NCBI GenBank assembly: GCA_038025085.1 | Contig: CM076153.1 | Span: forward strand, 8,339,501 to 8,403,500 | Direction: 5' to 3' | From: Tetragonia tetragonoides | Taxonomy: Eukaryota; Streptophyta; Magnoliopsida; Caryophyllales; Aizoaceae | Length of the DNA: 64,000 nucleotides | Shown: piece after piece, positions 38,201 to 58,032 of the stretch | Layout of the letters: the number at the start of each line of letters is the position of its first letter | Numbering within the stretch: the first letter of the stretch is position 1 | Made by a program: the position numbers and the translations under genes | The notes under the pieces: model-generated | Databases searched by the model: none | What the model saw: only the letters and a program-made list of their open reading frames with translations | Told to the model about the DNA's origin: nothing

Positions 38201-39590
38201 AAAGGGGAAATGCGGTAGCTCAAATCTCAATGGTGACTTTCGATAACAAAGCCCCCTAAATACTAGATCACCTCCAAGCCTCCAAATTACTTGTTACATA
38301 CTATGTGCATATGATATGATACTGTGAGTGATTAAAGGTTGACATTAAAGGCTAGAAAGGACTAAGATCGCCTGAAACAAGTGCCAGGATTTTGGAATGA
38401 AACGACAGCAAAGACTCAATTATATATGGAAGTATAAGACGATTAAGATTAACACCACACTATCATATGTTGGCAATTATATTTCAATTACTCACTGGCC
38501 TTGACTTTGTGTTGGACCTCAAGCTGTAAGTTCTTAAAGTTGCTTAATTTGGATTTTTAGTGTTTCACTCCACTAGTTCAGTCCAACCAACCTCAATAAC
38601 TTTGGAGATATCTGATCGAGTAGCATCTTCATAGCTCAAGAGTCACAATCACAGACTCAACAACGAGTAAGAATCCAATTGCAGCTGATTACTAGTCTAA
38701 CTCAACGACATATGGTACAACTGCAAATCTCATCTCCTCCCCTCCACTTGTACAGCGGAAAGCCGTGTAAGCAATAACCCCTAACCCTCAAAGCAATAAC
38801 GCTCGAATATCTATATACGGATGGAAGGGAGGGGCCAGAAGATGTAACACAGGACAAAGCTGGCATATCAAATACAAAACTTTAAACAGTAGATAGAACA
38901 GCAAACCTGGATAAAGAGTTTGCCAGTCCCAAAAGTGTAGGAACAGTCCTAGCATTAGAGTCATTTATCTTCACTTCCTCCTTCAAAGCAATGTCCTGCA
39001 ACCTCTATTCCAAATACAAGCTAACTCAGCCACTTCACTTAGCACCACAAACAAAAACATTACACTAAAACAAGTGGCAACATATTAATATAACCACCTT
39101 AATCCAAGCAGAAGCAGAACTTCCGAATGCACTCAATGTGGGTAGTGATCTCCCTGATCTTTCTATCGTTTTGATAACATCCTCAACTAGCCTCAAACAT
39201 GTGGCAGCATACAAGAACTGATTGAGAACTTCATGTATACTTGCAATAGAAAGATGAGTAACAAAGATCCCAACTTTGGCATAAAAACGACGACCCTTTT
39301 CGTCCCAGATGAAAAGGGCACTAGAATTACCCTGCAATATATGCAGAATTCCTTGAACCTGCCCAAAAAAAGGACCCAACAACCACCACAGCAAAAGGGG
39401 CTCCAAAATCAAAATGGGTACTTAAATCCAGGAAGCAAAATAAGGATACGGGCAAATTGAAGATGTTGAAAATACAAGAAATTACCAGTTCAAATTCAGT
39501 GGTCTTTGAGGAAGAGACTGAAGTTGTGACATATATGCCATCAGGAAAGGAATTATGGATCCTACTAATCAAACTCGTGGGACCTTCCAT
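32275..39590 (-). CDS. GCP5: Gamma-tubulin complex component 5 (GCP5, Spc97/Spc98 family)
   Basis: Sixteen exons, 962 residues: 39486..39590, 39098..39358, 38907..38995, 37928..38090, 37741..37851, 35897..36820, 35656..35808, 35464..35563, 35276..35370, 34581..34772, 34443..34499, 34294..34365, 34019..34117, 32863..32994, 32592..32762 and 32275..32439. All phases agree. Family marks: LYATCLRLVEDV-like N-terminal GRIP1 region, LPTLSAFGSS, a GAEFLLQIVHEAVPQIW segment, DTEFWEKSYLLR at the start of the large exon, and the GRIP2 end (HHWLVEQKLLHFVDAFHQYV, VHEAYLLSIQRQCFVVPDKL, LAFKLNVGHFPHLPDLVTRL). GCP5 is part of the gamma-tubulin ring complex that nucleates microtubules. The intron after the exon ending at 34443 has a GCAAGA donor. 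At the junction PDKL-G-ALIAS a Gly replaces the Trp I expect. The leader holds a long GA/CT tract. Confidence 0.92.
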
Positions 39591-39832
39591 ATATACTTAA
39601 ATCTGTTTCAGTGAAGATAAATTAAAGCATAATTGAAACAACATTTCGCAATTGAAGAAGAGCAAATGTGAAAATTCATAGTGCTACATTTATCAACCGT
39701 CATTAGATAAAAATAAGGGGAAAAGGAAAGAAGCAAATGTTACCTATTTGGCGAGAAATTTGCACCCAAAAGATCAATTAGTTGGAGAGAGAATCAACGT
39801 CATTAGCAATTGTTCCAGAGTGTTTGTGTGTG

Positions 39833-39833
39833 T

Positions 39834-39898
<65 letters not shown>
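39833..39898. repeat. (GA)n microsatellite in GCP5 promoter or leader
   Basis: About 66 bp of almost uninterrupted GA dinucleotides, CT on the sense strand of GCP5, ~250 bp upstream of its ATG. Such tracts are common in plant leaders and may act as GAGA-type sites. Confidence 0.8.
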
Positions 39899-39900
<2 letters not shown>

Positions 39901-40164
39901 GAGGAAGCTTTGCGAAGTGGCGGTAATGGCTGATTGAATTGGATTTTGGAACTTTGGGAAAGGGGGAGATTTGGCAGAAAAACATTTTCGAACCGGGTTT
40001 TTTAGTGAACCTGGGAGGACCGGGATTTTTTTACACTGAGCTTCAAACTTGAGAAGACCGTGTTTTACTGCTTTGGATGGGATTATCCAGAGTTCGAGAC
40101 TCCTAAAATCCCAAGCGTACGTGGACAGTCACGTGTGAAATATTTTCGAAATCGTACTATTTTA

Positions 40165-40410
40165 CTCCCTTCGTTTCTGAAAAATGATAACATTTACTTT
40201 TTAAAGGTCAAACTTTGACCATTAATTTCGAAAAAAATAGAAGGATTTACAATGTAAAAGTACTATCATTGGATTCGTTTTAATTAGTACTTTCGGAAAA
40301 TCTATTTTTTATAGTTTATGTATTAATATAAACACAAATATTTATGGTCAAAGTAGTGCATTGGAGACCGTGTAAAAGTAAATGTTACCAATTTTCAAAA
40401 ACGGAGGGAG
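40165..40410. mobile_element. Stowaway-type MITE (Tc1/mariner)
   Basis: A 246-bp element between TA dinucleotides. The left end reads CTCCCTTCGTTTCTGAAAAA and the right end AAACGGAGGGAG, the classic Stowaway CTCCCTCCGT tip. Subterminal GATAACATTTAC/GTAAATGTTACC and TCAAACTTTGACC sequences mirror each other. No coding potential. It lies between GCP5 and the methionyl-tRNA synthetase gene. Confidence 0.85.
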
Positions 40411-40533
40411 TATATGTTTGGCGAATTGTTCTCCTTCTCAATAGTCATTCTGCCTCATTTGAGTTAATGGATGGGAATTTTTAAAAAACAAGGTTAATTT
40501 CTTATTTCATCCCCATTCCAATATCAAAATTCG

Positions 40534-40646
40534 GGTTAATGGAGGATTTTATTTCTTGAAAATAAGGGTAATTTCTTATTTCATTTCCATTCCCCTTCAT
40601 TCACCTCACTTGCCTTTTTTTTAAGAAATAAAATCCTCCATTAACC
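40534..40646. repeat. Perfect 24-bp inverted repeat with internal direct repeats
   Basis: Arms 40534..40557 and 40623..40646 are exact reverse complements (GGTTAATGGAGG...), separated by 65 bp. The spacer contains TTTCATTTCCATTCCCCTTC, which occurs again directly after the right arm. It could be a small foldback element. No function is known. Confidence 0.7.
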
Positions 40647-40842
40647 TTGTTTCATTTCCATTCCCCTTCATTCATCTCACTTACCTTAGAAATAAAAACT
40701 AAGGCAAAATAATACCAGTATTGCATGAAAAATAAACCAATCAGCAATTACATGAAAAATGACACAAGCCGATTAAGCTTGAATGTACAAGTGCAATATA
40801 TTTTGTCAACAGTATAAAAGCCATAACTCGAAGAATAGGCTT

Positions 40843-49605
<8,763 letters not shown>

Positions 49606-49679
49606 TTAGGGGTTTTATTGTCTTTTTCATTTTTTTTTCTAATTTCCCAATTTCTCTCCTCTGTCTCAACTCTCAAGTA

Positions 49680-51240
49680 GGGGATGGTAATGGGGCGGGG
49701 CAGGGGTGGATATTCGTACCCATATATAGAGTTGTCAAAAACTGACACGACACGACACGAACAGGACACGAACAAGGCGGGTTAGTGTTGAGAGTTTCGA
49801 CACGTTTAATTAAACGGGTCGACACGAGTAATACGTTTAATTAAATGGGTTAAGTTAAGGTTCAGATTTTTGACACGAAGCTGACACGAGATAACACGTT
49901 TAGCTTAAGGAAAAAAAAATAAATAAATAATCTTGAAAGTTGAAAAATGAAAACACGTATCCCAACTCCCAAATGGTAGAAAACACTTAGGCGGGATATT
50001 TGCCCCCAAAAGTCTAGTAAAACCAAAAGATAAACAAAAAAGAAAATGAAAATGAAAAACAAAATGTAAATCCAACCCCTAATAGTTAACCCTAATTCTT
50101 TCTCACCTGACTCATTTCTTCTTCCGCCTCCCTCAGACATTTCTTTCTCTCTCTCTTTCTCACCCATAAGCTCTGACTCTCTCACTCTCTCTCTCTCTTT
50201 CTCACTCATTTATCTCTCTCTCAAACCGTAACCACTCTCCCTCCTTGTTTTCTACTCGGTAAGCTCTCAATTGCTGATGTTTGGTGTAGTTGCTGGTGGA
50301 TGAAAGCTCTGCTAAGTTGATGAAGGGTGGTTGGTTACTGGTTAGAGTTGTTGTTTAGGCTGCCTAATTTATGTGTTATTGTTGTTATCTTTGAACATGG
50401 GGTTTGTAAGTTCAATGATTCAGACAGTTAAATGCTTTAATTATTTTGACATTATGAATTTTTGTAGAAAAATGGAATTGCTTGAGAATTTGAGCCAATT
50501 ACTTTCATTTTTGAACTGGTACAAATTTTAGGGCAAATTGGAAAAAGAATGGTTAAACAGGTTGGTGGGTCATAAACAGGTTGACTTGTTTATGACCAGG
50601 TCGTGTTCAGGTCGGTATTTTTGACCTGTTTATGTTCAGGTTAAGTAGTTTTCAACCCGTTTAATATCGATACGGATACGAACACGACACGACCTGACCT
50701 GTTTAACAGCTCTACTCATATCTACTTGATTACACTCAATCTTCCGCCACATCTATGCTATGGATAAGGTTTTAAAAATCATCCCCATTCTAGTGAGTAT
50801 AAGTTGGGAACTATACCCACCCCAATTACCCAAAGAGGTATCAATACTCACCTAATACCTGCCCCAAAATCATTTGATGCTCACCTTAAATCAATCTGAT
50901 ACCCGCATAAAGAAATTACAATATATTTTTAACAAACAAACACAATGAACGTGTAAATTGTGTCATTATTACAAACAACAAAACTAAGCTACATTCGAAC
51001 AAATTGTGTCAATACATTTATATTTATAAATTTTACACTTTTTATTTTTAGGTGGGTATGAGTCGGGTATTCAACCGGCCAAACCGGGGATCAACATAAA
51101 CCATCTCCGTCCCATCCCCATGGTGGTTTTGCCTTTTCAAAATCATCCTCACCACACTCCACATGACACTCCTCCATCTTCATCCCAACTAGGGCGAATG
51201 TGGGTCGGAACCCATATATATCCGCCCCACTACCATCCCT
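49680..51240. mobile_element. Outer hAT-like non-autonomous element (interrupted)
   Basis: The left tip GGGATGGTAATGGGGCGGGG (49681..49700) and the right tip, read in reverse as AGGGATGGTAGTGGGGCGGA, are inverted repeats of ~20 bp; GGATAT and CCCATATATA motifs repeat just inside both. The tip type is known from plant hAT-like MITEs. No clear target duplication could be picked. Another element sits inside it (49726..50713). Confidence 0.6.
49726..50713. mobile_element. Inner hAT-like element, nested
   Basis: The left end begins AGAGTTGTCAAAAACTGACACGACACGACACG-type sequence (tip AGAGTTGTC). The right end, in reverse, reads AGAGCTGTTAAACAGGTCAGG and then GTCGTGTCGTG. Flanks are ACCCATAT (49718..49725) and ACTCATAT (50714..50721), a 7/8 match fitting a hAT 8-bp duplication. 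Inside are CT-rich repeats and no intact coding frame. Confidence 0.65.
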
Positions 51241-51705
51241 AATTCCAAGACTTCAACCACCCTATGGGATTTGGATTCACCGGATTCATGGATATCCAGG
51301 TCCATGATAAAATCGAAATACTCGTTTCAAATTTCCTATCCATTTTCTTTTTATATCCGTTTCAAAATCTACTCATCACTTTTTTTATTAATATTTTGGG
51401 TATTAAAAGACCTATATCCTTATTTTTTCTTGTCATCATTACTTTCCAACTCACTAAATTACTCTCTCATGTTAAAACAAAGACAAATACTGTAAGATAT
51501 TTTTGTTCCAAAATCAATTCCCATTAAACTCCGTGCCAAACAAAAGTGGGTAGTAGATTTTGAAATGTATAGAGTATTATCAAATAATTTAGGAAAATTT
51601 AATATTTAATACTTAACAAAAACAACAACCATATAACACCAACAAATATCAAATATAAATTTCAAAAATACAGCAAATTTAAAAATTATTTTATTTATTA
51701 TTATT

Positions 51706-51776
<71 letters not shown>

Positions 51777-53529
51777 CCTACCCCCTAAACGCCTCCATAG
51801 TAATCGTCGTAATGTGTGTTCTTCAAATTGGGAGAAAAGTTTTAATAAAGTCTACCCTAGAATCTAGATGTCTCCTCAGTAATCGCAATCATGTGTGCTC
51901 TTCAACTAGAGAGGATCGAAGTCCAAATAACGACCTAGCTAGTAATTACATCCATGATAAATGGTATAACCCAGTGTATATTCAACTAAAATACTACCTA
52001 TATTCAAAGGTATCTTGTCATCAATATTCAAATTTAAGTTTTAATGTCTTAAAAGAACCAAGTATCAAGTCTATGATCACACAACCAAATTTCTCATATC
52101 ATAAGTACCATAATTCACAAATGGATTCAGTCCCTTTTTTTATAATATAAGTTCATAGTCAAACCAATATCCAAGTAACTTATGTTCTCATACTATTTTT
52201 AATGCTTAATATATGACAGTCGTGTCATTAGCATTTACCTTATTATTATTTTTATCACAACAATTTACTATAAATTATCATCTTGGTATTGTTCCAATTC
52301 CACACATAACCATGTTTGGCACTTGCGTGTACATGTGTTCTTCTAAGATTCCACAAAAATAACATTAATTAAAGTACTCTCATCAAACGTAAACCAAAAG
52401 AAAAAATAGCATGGTACATACATACTTTTTATATTGCTTGTTTGTGCCAAAACCTTGTTTGTTTATTTCCAACTCCCTAATGCATTGAGAACAAAAGAAT
52501 AGCACAAGCAAAGCAATTACGATTCCAACTATTCTCTACGTCCAAACAAAATCAGTGACGATGACGATTATGCATGATGATCCATCCTTTTCTCCAATGG
52601 CAATTAATCAATTACCCATTTTCCCTACGACATTTGTACCCCCTTTGAATCAAAAGTACTACGTACTATGTTCAGGCAATTATATATTGGTTTGAATCAC
52701 AAGTTCACTCTAGATACTTCAAACTTAAATAATCGATGTTTACTTTGGTCTATAAAAGGGTAAAATATTTCAAACAAATAATATTTTCATTTAAGAGATT
52801 TAAATCCTGAATCTTGATTTTAGATAAGAAATGAGAGTGTCGTAATCACCAACTACTTATCGATTATAATCAACCAATTAATAATCCATCTACACTCCCT
52901 AAGATCTTGCCCCTAGGCGTCAAAATCCATGAAAGCGCCTAAGCATTGGAAAAACCCGTGCAATTTCCAATTTCATAAGTTGAGCTTCTAGAGTTATCAA
53001 TTTGAAGCACGAAGGGCGCATGCATTAATAAGCAATTTGCCTAGCTATTAGCATGAGCTGGACTATAATAACCAAATATAATTAACGGCCACAACCTCCC
53101 TTGATCTCATAGACTCATAGAAAATGAGAAAATTAACCGCCTTGTCATCATTTAATAATTAAGTGTTAGCTGACTATCAGTAATTTAATAGTGATTTCTA
53201 CAGATCATTGCATCCTGGTATACATAGTAGTACTTAATTATTACTCCCTCGATCCTGAAAAGGATATCATAGTTGGTTGTGCACTTGGATTTTATGACAA
53301 AAGTTATGGATTCTTTCCAACTAAGTTTTATATCTTGAGTCTATCTGCAAAATTTATCTTGTTGGCCGACGTGCCTGGTGTATGTGATTTGTAGGTTATT
53401 GCATGCACTTGGAATTTATCCAATAAACACTCAAAAAGAATAGTGACTACTGGCTGCGGGTCTCTTGTATAAAAAAAATTCCTACCTCTGTCTCTATGTT
53501 TGGAAGTCAATGCAAGTAGGATCGAGTAC
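51241..53529. other. Intergenic region without recognised gene
   Basis: About 2.3 kb of AT-rich sequence. It contains the TTA microsatellite at 51690..51777 and, at ~53242, a TACTCCCTCGATCCTGAAAA stretch that looks like one Stowaway tip without a matching partner. No convincing coding exon is seen. Confidence 0.5.
51690..51777. repeat. (TTA)n microsatellite
   Basis: Starts with TTTATT units, then ~20 perfect TTA/ATT trinucleotides to 51777. It is likely polymorphic between individuals. Confidence 0.9.
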
Positions 53530-53537
53530 TATATAAC
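53530..53537 (+). promoter_or_regulatory. Putative TATA box of the orphan membrane-protein gene
   Basis: TATATAAC, 61 bp before the ATG at 53598. This distance fits transcription starting with a short ~30-nt leader. Confidence 0.4.
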
Positions 53538-53597
53538 TTGGTTGTTTTGTGCATGTATAGACTAATCAATACTCATAAACCGGCTAAGTAAACTCTC

Positions 53598-54344
53598 ATG
53601 GAGATCCACAACAGCACAAGTGCACTAAACACTTCTTGTCATCAAATACATGACCAAGGGAACCCACAACTTCCCCTAACTACTCATGTAACCAATGATG
53701 ATCCTACTACAATGGTTACAACATTTGTTCATGAGCATGAACCTAACCATGCCTTCGCATATTTTCAACACAACAACTGCTTCTTAATCATCAATGTCGA
53801 CACACGAGAAGTGGATCCACCACCACCGCCACTGCCACGACCACGAACACCATCAACACCATACCACTCAGCTTTCGCATTTGTGGCTCCGCTACTCTTC
53901 AATCTCCTTCAATGTGCCAACGACGTTCCTAATGTTGATGGTCATGGTGGCCTTTTCGTCGTGGTCATTTGTCTCTTATTGTACTCCATAGCTTATTATC
54001 ATTATTGTTGTCATTCTTCATTATCATCACCATGGTCTTCACAAACAGACGCTAATAACACCACTTCTAGCTTCCATGAAAAGATGATGATCGTTTTTGG
54101 GTCAGTGACATTAGGGGCTATAGCATGGATTTTCATGCTTGATGGGCACTACACCACAATTGGTAGTAGTTTTAAAGCAATATCTTGGACAATTATGGTC
54201 GGAGTGTTAATGCATGGTTCCTACCATGCACTAACTTGGGCATGTATGAGGTCTCGTTCATTCAACATGAATCCATTTCGTTGTACTTGGCTCTTAACTT
54301 TAGGCTGGACCCAGATGTGGGCAAGCGGCCTGTGGTGCTCGTGA
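53598..54344 (+). CDS. Unrecognised multi-pass membrane protein (248 aa)
   Basis: A single open frame from ATG (MEIHNSTSALNTSCHQ) to TGA. I do not recognise the family. The N-terminal ~75 residues are polar; residues ~75-86 are a Pro run (DPPPPPLPRPRTPSTP). Then follow hydrophobic stretches at about 91-106, 118-137 (GGLFVVVICLLLYSIAYYHY), 163-181 (MMIVFGSVTLGAIAWIFML), 189-213 (SWTIMVGVLMHGSYHAL) and 226-246 (TWLLTLGWTQMWASGLWC). Four to five membrane helices are likely, with the N-terminus in the cytosol. This layout, polar Pro-rich head plus helices, recalls small plant membrane proteins found in lineage-specific families, but no motif supports a function. A TATA box lies 61 bp upstream. 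Codon use looks normal and there are no frame breaks, so a real gene is likely. Confidence 0.6.
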   Translation: MEIHNSTSALNTSCHQIHDQGNPQLPLTTHVTNDDPTTMVTTFVHEHEPNHAFAYFQHNNCFLIINVDTREVDPPPPPLPRPRTPSTPYHSAFAFVAPLLFNLLQCANDVPNVDGHGGLFVVVICLLLYSIAYYHYCCHSSLSSPWSSQTDANNTTSSFHEKMMIVFGSVTLGAIAWIFMLDGHYTTIGSSFKAISWTIMVGVLMHGSYHALTWACMRSRSFNMNPFRCTWLLTLGWTQMWASGLWCS

Positions 54345-55329
54345 TTACATTTAAGTATATACTCTATAACTTTAGATTATGAATGTTGCATTGTAATTAT
54401 CCCTTTATTTAATTTGGAGATAATGGCTATGTTTGATATAACTAGTTGTTTTGCTAGTCGAAAAAGTACGTTATGGTAAGAAATTAGTAGAAAATGTCTT
54501 AAGTTTTTATTGATGAAATGTTAACAAATCAAATTAGTTGTTTGGCGGACTAAAATCTATATAATTAGATTAAGATGCAATGATTAAATAAACCAGAGTT
54601 CGCCACATCAGCTGCTGAATTGTCAAATAACGTGTCAAATTAGTTATGACGTGTCATTTGATTCATGACCAGTAAAAAGAAGAAAGAACAAGAAAGAGAG
54701 AGAAAGTAGCAACAATCAGACGTACGTTACAAAAACATAATGGAGTTTAATGACTCCTTCATCCCCTTCCCTTCATTCTCACAAGTTGTCAGACGTTACA
54801 AATCCAAGAAATTGAGTACTACTAATTTCTCTCTCATTTTGATGGGCAAAAAAAAAAAAACCCCGCTAATTCCTCTCTTCATGAATAGATGATGGAACCA
54901 CACACCATCAATTCATCTCCTACACCTTCCCATATGTTCAACGTTCGTATCTGGATCTCATCGTTGTAGTCCGCCATTTTTTCGGCATTATGTACAACTA
55001 ATTCCCATTTAGAAAGGTTATTCGTATTTCTCTGTGCGATTGCTAATGGACATTTATTATCTACACCTCATCTTTTTGCAAGATCATAACCCCTCCAACT
55101 TTATTAATCTTAGTACAATATATTATTTTACTTTGTTTTCTCTGAACCAGCTTGAATGTTTAAAGCTATTTAATTTAATTTTTAATTAAAAAGTTACGCT
55201 GAAAAAGAGAAAAATTAACCAAAAAAAATAATAATTAGAAATCGTTTCAAAAAATTGGGAAAACTTATGAGACCTCACTATAATAGTAGAGAGAGCTTGG
55301 TGGTAGGTTTGGTGGCACGGGGTGGTGGG
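54345..55329. other. Intergenic region without gene
   Basis: About 1 kb of AT-rich sequence between the orphan gene and the second repeat array. I see no gene, element tips or RNA here. Confidence 0.4.
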
Positions 55330-56705
55330 GAGCCATGCTTGGCACCCAGAACCCGTGGATAAGCCTCCGATGTCCAGTAAGAGGACCTTCCAAGCCTAAC
55401 CAAGGACTCAATAACCTACCCAGTGGGCCTCCCATGTTCCCTACGGATGTCCCGTGCGATGTGGTGCGAAAATATCTACCTTCATTCCGGCGCCTCCGGA
55501 AGCTCAAAAAACGTGAATTGAATTATAGCCTTCGTTTTCGGCTTCTCGGGGCTTGGGTGTCATTTTTTCCCAAACTTCTTCGGAGGGTCTATCATGACCC
55601 TAGAGGATCGTCGGTAACCCGGGAGGGTCATCCGGATCCCTGAACTTCGATATTACCCATACCTTCGGTGTTCCAACTCTTACACCAATGTCCCCGTAAA
55701 ACGCCTTTCCAAGTCTATCAGGGACCAAACAAGCAATCCCAAGTGCCTCCCTTGTCCTCTAGGGGTATTGCGTACGATGTAGTGCGAAAATATCCACCTT
55801 CATTCCGGGGCCTCTCGGAAGTCCAAAAAACATGGATAGCCTTTGTTTTCGGTTTCACGGGGCCCGGGTGTCATCTTTTCCCACGCTTCCCCAGGGGGTC
55901 TATAATGACTTTAGAGGACCCTCGATGCCCCGAGAGGGTCATCCGGATCTCCAAAACTTCTATATCACCCATGCCTTTGGTGTTTAAACTCTTTCACCTG
56001 TGTCCCGTAAAACACCCTTCCAAGTCTATCAGAGATCGGATAAGCGATCCCGAGGGTCTCCCCTGTTCCCTAGGGGTATTCTGTGTGATGTGGTGCGAAA
56101 ATATTCACCTTTGTTCCGGGGGTCTCGGAAGCCCAAAAAACGTGGATTATAGCCTTCGTTTTCGGCTTCCAGGGGCCCATGTGTCTTTTTTGCCCAAACT
56201 TCTCCGGGGGGTCTATCATGACCTTAGAGGACCCTCGGTGCCCCGGGAGGGTCATTCGGATCCCCGAACATCGATATCATCCATGTCTTCGGTGTTTCGG
56301 CCACTACATTGGTGTCCCGTAAAAATACCCTTACAAGCCTATTAGGGACCCGATAACGTACCCCAAGGGCCTTTTATATTCCTTAAGGGTGTCCCGTACA
56401 ATGTAGTGCGAAAATATCCACCTTCATTCTGAGGCCTCTCGGAAGCCTAAAAAATATGGATTATAGCCTTTGGTTTTCGGCTTCCCGGGGCCCGGAATCT
56501 ACTTTTGCCACTACGAGCCCTCTGCCCCACGCATCTAACCAGCTCGCGCGGTTCACCGGTTCCACCGAAAACCCGCCACATGACTCTTTTCTCAATCTCA
56601 AAAGAACCCAAATTTCTCCAGGGAGTCTATCTTTACCCTAGAGAACCTCTGGTACTTCGAGACGGTCATTCGAATGCCCGAACTCCGATTTCACTCATAG
56701 GATAT
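55330..56705 (+). repeat. Tandem array of the ~313-bp repeat (second copy, forward orientation)
   Basis: The landmark GTGCGAAAATAT occurs at 55464, 55782, 56093 and 56406, giving periods of 318, 311 and 313. Each unit has CCTTCATTCCGG, CCAAAAAACGTGGATTATAG, TTCGTTTTCGGCTTC, GGGTCTATCATGACC and GAGGGTCATCCGGATCCC. These are the reverse complement of the first array. The last unit (56500..56700) is a diverged variant that matches the outer-most variant unit of the first array. A 225-codon open frame (55668..56345) crosses two units; it has no protein-like features and follows the repeat. Confidence 0.85.
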
Positions 56706-57059
56706 GGAACATGAACACTGAGACATGGAACACGACGCTTGCAAAATGTTGAGATTGGGCCACCCAGATTTTGTTTCAATAAAATTCTGATGTACTCGAA
56801 TATTTGATTATTAACAATGAATATAGATTTGAACCTGAGAGAGTAGTTATTTATTTAGGCCATGAATACATATACAGATAGATAACAATTACAAGATAGA
56901 TAACAATTATAGAGTACATATAACCAAAACCACTAAACATTATTCATTCCTAAAGCTTGGGTGGATAACACTGTGGCGGTGGCGCAATCTCTACTCGTCC
57001 CAATAAGGAGGGGAAATCACACAACTACACAAGTTTTACACGTAACGAACAAGCTCACA
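56706..57059. other. Spacer and 3' flank of the isomerase-like gene
   Basis: About 350 bp of AT-rich sequence, including a short direct repeat (AGATAGATAACAATTA-type) near 56875 and 56895. It may hold the 3' untranslated region of the minus-strand isomerase frame. Confidence 0.4.
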
Positions 57060-57791
57060 TTACAACCTAGCCATCATCTTTCTTCTCCTCTCACTATTCT
57101 CCACAATAGTCTCATGAACCCCAAACTTAATCTCATCCAAAACCTCTCTATACAACTTTTTTCTACTCAACCCATAAACCTCACCATCCCACCCTTTCTT
57201 AACTAACTCTTCCCCAAACCCAACCGCCCTTTCAACCGTTTCTCTCTCACCATCAACAACCTCATCAACAACCCCAATCTCCGCCGTCACTTTCTTCGCC
57301 GCCATGATCACATCTCTCCTTCCTTTCCAATCCCCAATCTTACACTTCACCATAGCCACAAACCATTTCGGAATAACCAATTTAATATCCATCTCACTCA
57401 TGTATAAAAACCCTCTCTCTCTCCTCATAATAACATAATCATGCGCCATAGTGAGCACAAACCCTGCAGCTGATGCGTGGCCCGTAATGGCGGCGATTGT
57501 TGGCATTGGTAATGAGAGAATTTCGGAAATTAGGGTTTGGAATTGGGAAACCATGAGCTTTGAGTTTGTGATTGAGGTGTCTCCGTAATTGAGATCGTAA
57601 CCGTTTGAGAAGAATTTGCCTTGGGATGTTGTGATTAGGGCTGAAGGTGATTTGGATTTGAGTACTTGGGATTTGATTTGGGAAAGTGAGGTGAGAATTT
57701 TGGTTATTAGGGTTGGGTTTAAACGGTGTTCGTCTGTGAACCCTGTTAGGGTTAGGATGTATATGTTGCCATGTTTCTCTACTGTACATAT
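57060..57791 (-). CDS. Peroxisomal enoyl-CoA delta-isomerase-like protein; expected start codon is ATA
   Basis: The minus-strand frame is open over 243 codons and intronless, as in plant ECI genes. Domain marks of the crotonase fold are GNIYILTLTG, EHRLNPTLI, SQGKFFSNGYDLNYG (oxyanion-hole loop), LPMPTIAAITGHASAAGF, AHDYVIMR and FLYMSEMDIKLVIPKWF. It ends RRRKMMARL; ARL is a PTS1 peroxisome signal. The family moves double bonds in unsaturated enoyl-CoAs during beta-oxidation. In relatives the protein starts M-C-x-x-E-K; here the codon before TGT ACA GTA GAG AAA is ATA (57791..57789). The first in-frame ATG is at 57554, which would drop 79 residues including the oxyanion loop. Either a non-AUG start or a lost start codon. 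Confidence 0.75.
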   Translation of the reverse strand: MCTVEKHGNIYILTLTGFTDEHRLNPTLITKILTSLSQIKSQVLKSKSPSALITTSQGKFFSNGYDLNYGDTSITNSKLMVSQFQTLISEILSLPMPTIAAITGHASAAGFVLTMAHDYVIMRRERGFLYMSEMDIKLVIPKWFVAMVKCKIGDWKGRRDVIMAAKKVTAEIGVVDEVVDGERETVERAVGFGEELVKKGWDGEVYGLSRKKLYREVLDEIKFGVHETIVENSERRRKMMARL

Positions 57792-58032
57792 TTTTGTTGT
57801 TTGGAGAGAGAGGAGAGAGAGAGGAGAGAGAATGATGAGTTGAGAATGGTGAGTGCCAAACTGCCAATGGTGGGGCTTTTATCAGTCTTTTTTGTGGCTG
57901 CTATGGAAATTGGAAATTGGAAATTGGAAAGTCATGTTTTAAATGACTAAACAAAATTATCAGTTGGATTTACAATTCTCCCTTGATTGGACTTCTTCTA
58001 CCCCTTTCTGTGTAAAAAACTAAAAATTCTTG
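57792..58032. other. 5' flank of the isomerase-like gene
   Basis: Contains a GAGAGAGAGGAGAG run at 57803..57830 (CT-rich on the sense strand, as in a plant leader) and a small TGGAAAT(T) tandem repeat near 57903..57928. Confidence 0.4.

Noticed and set aside
39833..39898. Arg-Glu repeat open frame
   Set aside because: Pure consequence of the (GA)n tract.
53242..53460. Possible Stowaway element upstream of the orphan gene
   Set aside because: A left-tip-like sequence is present but no matching right tip or subterminal repeat.
55668..56345. 225-codon open frame on the plus strand
   Set aside because: It crosses two units of the ~313-bp tandem repeat; similar frames recur with the period in both arrays and carry no protein-like domain.
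57439..57867. 142-codon minus-strand frame with an ATG near the isomerase start
   Set aside because: It is a different frame over the isomerase coding region, low-complexity Pro/Asn/His, with no domain; the crotonase-type frame explains the sequence better.
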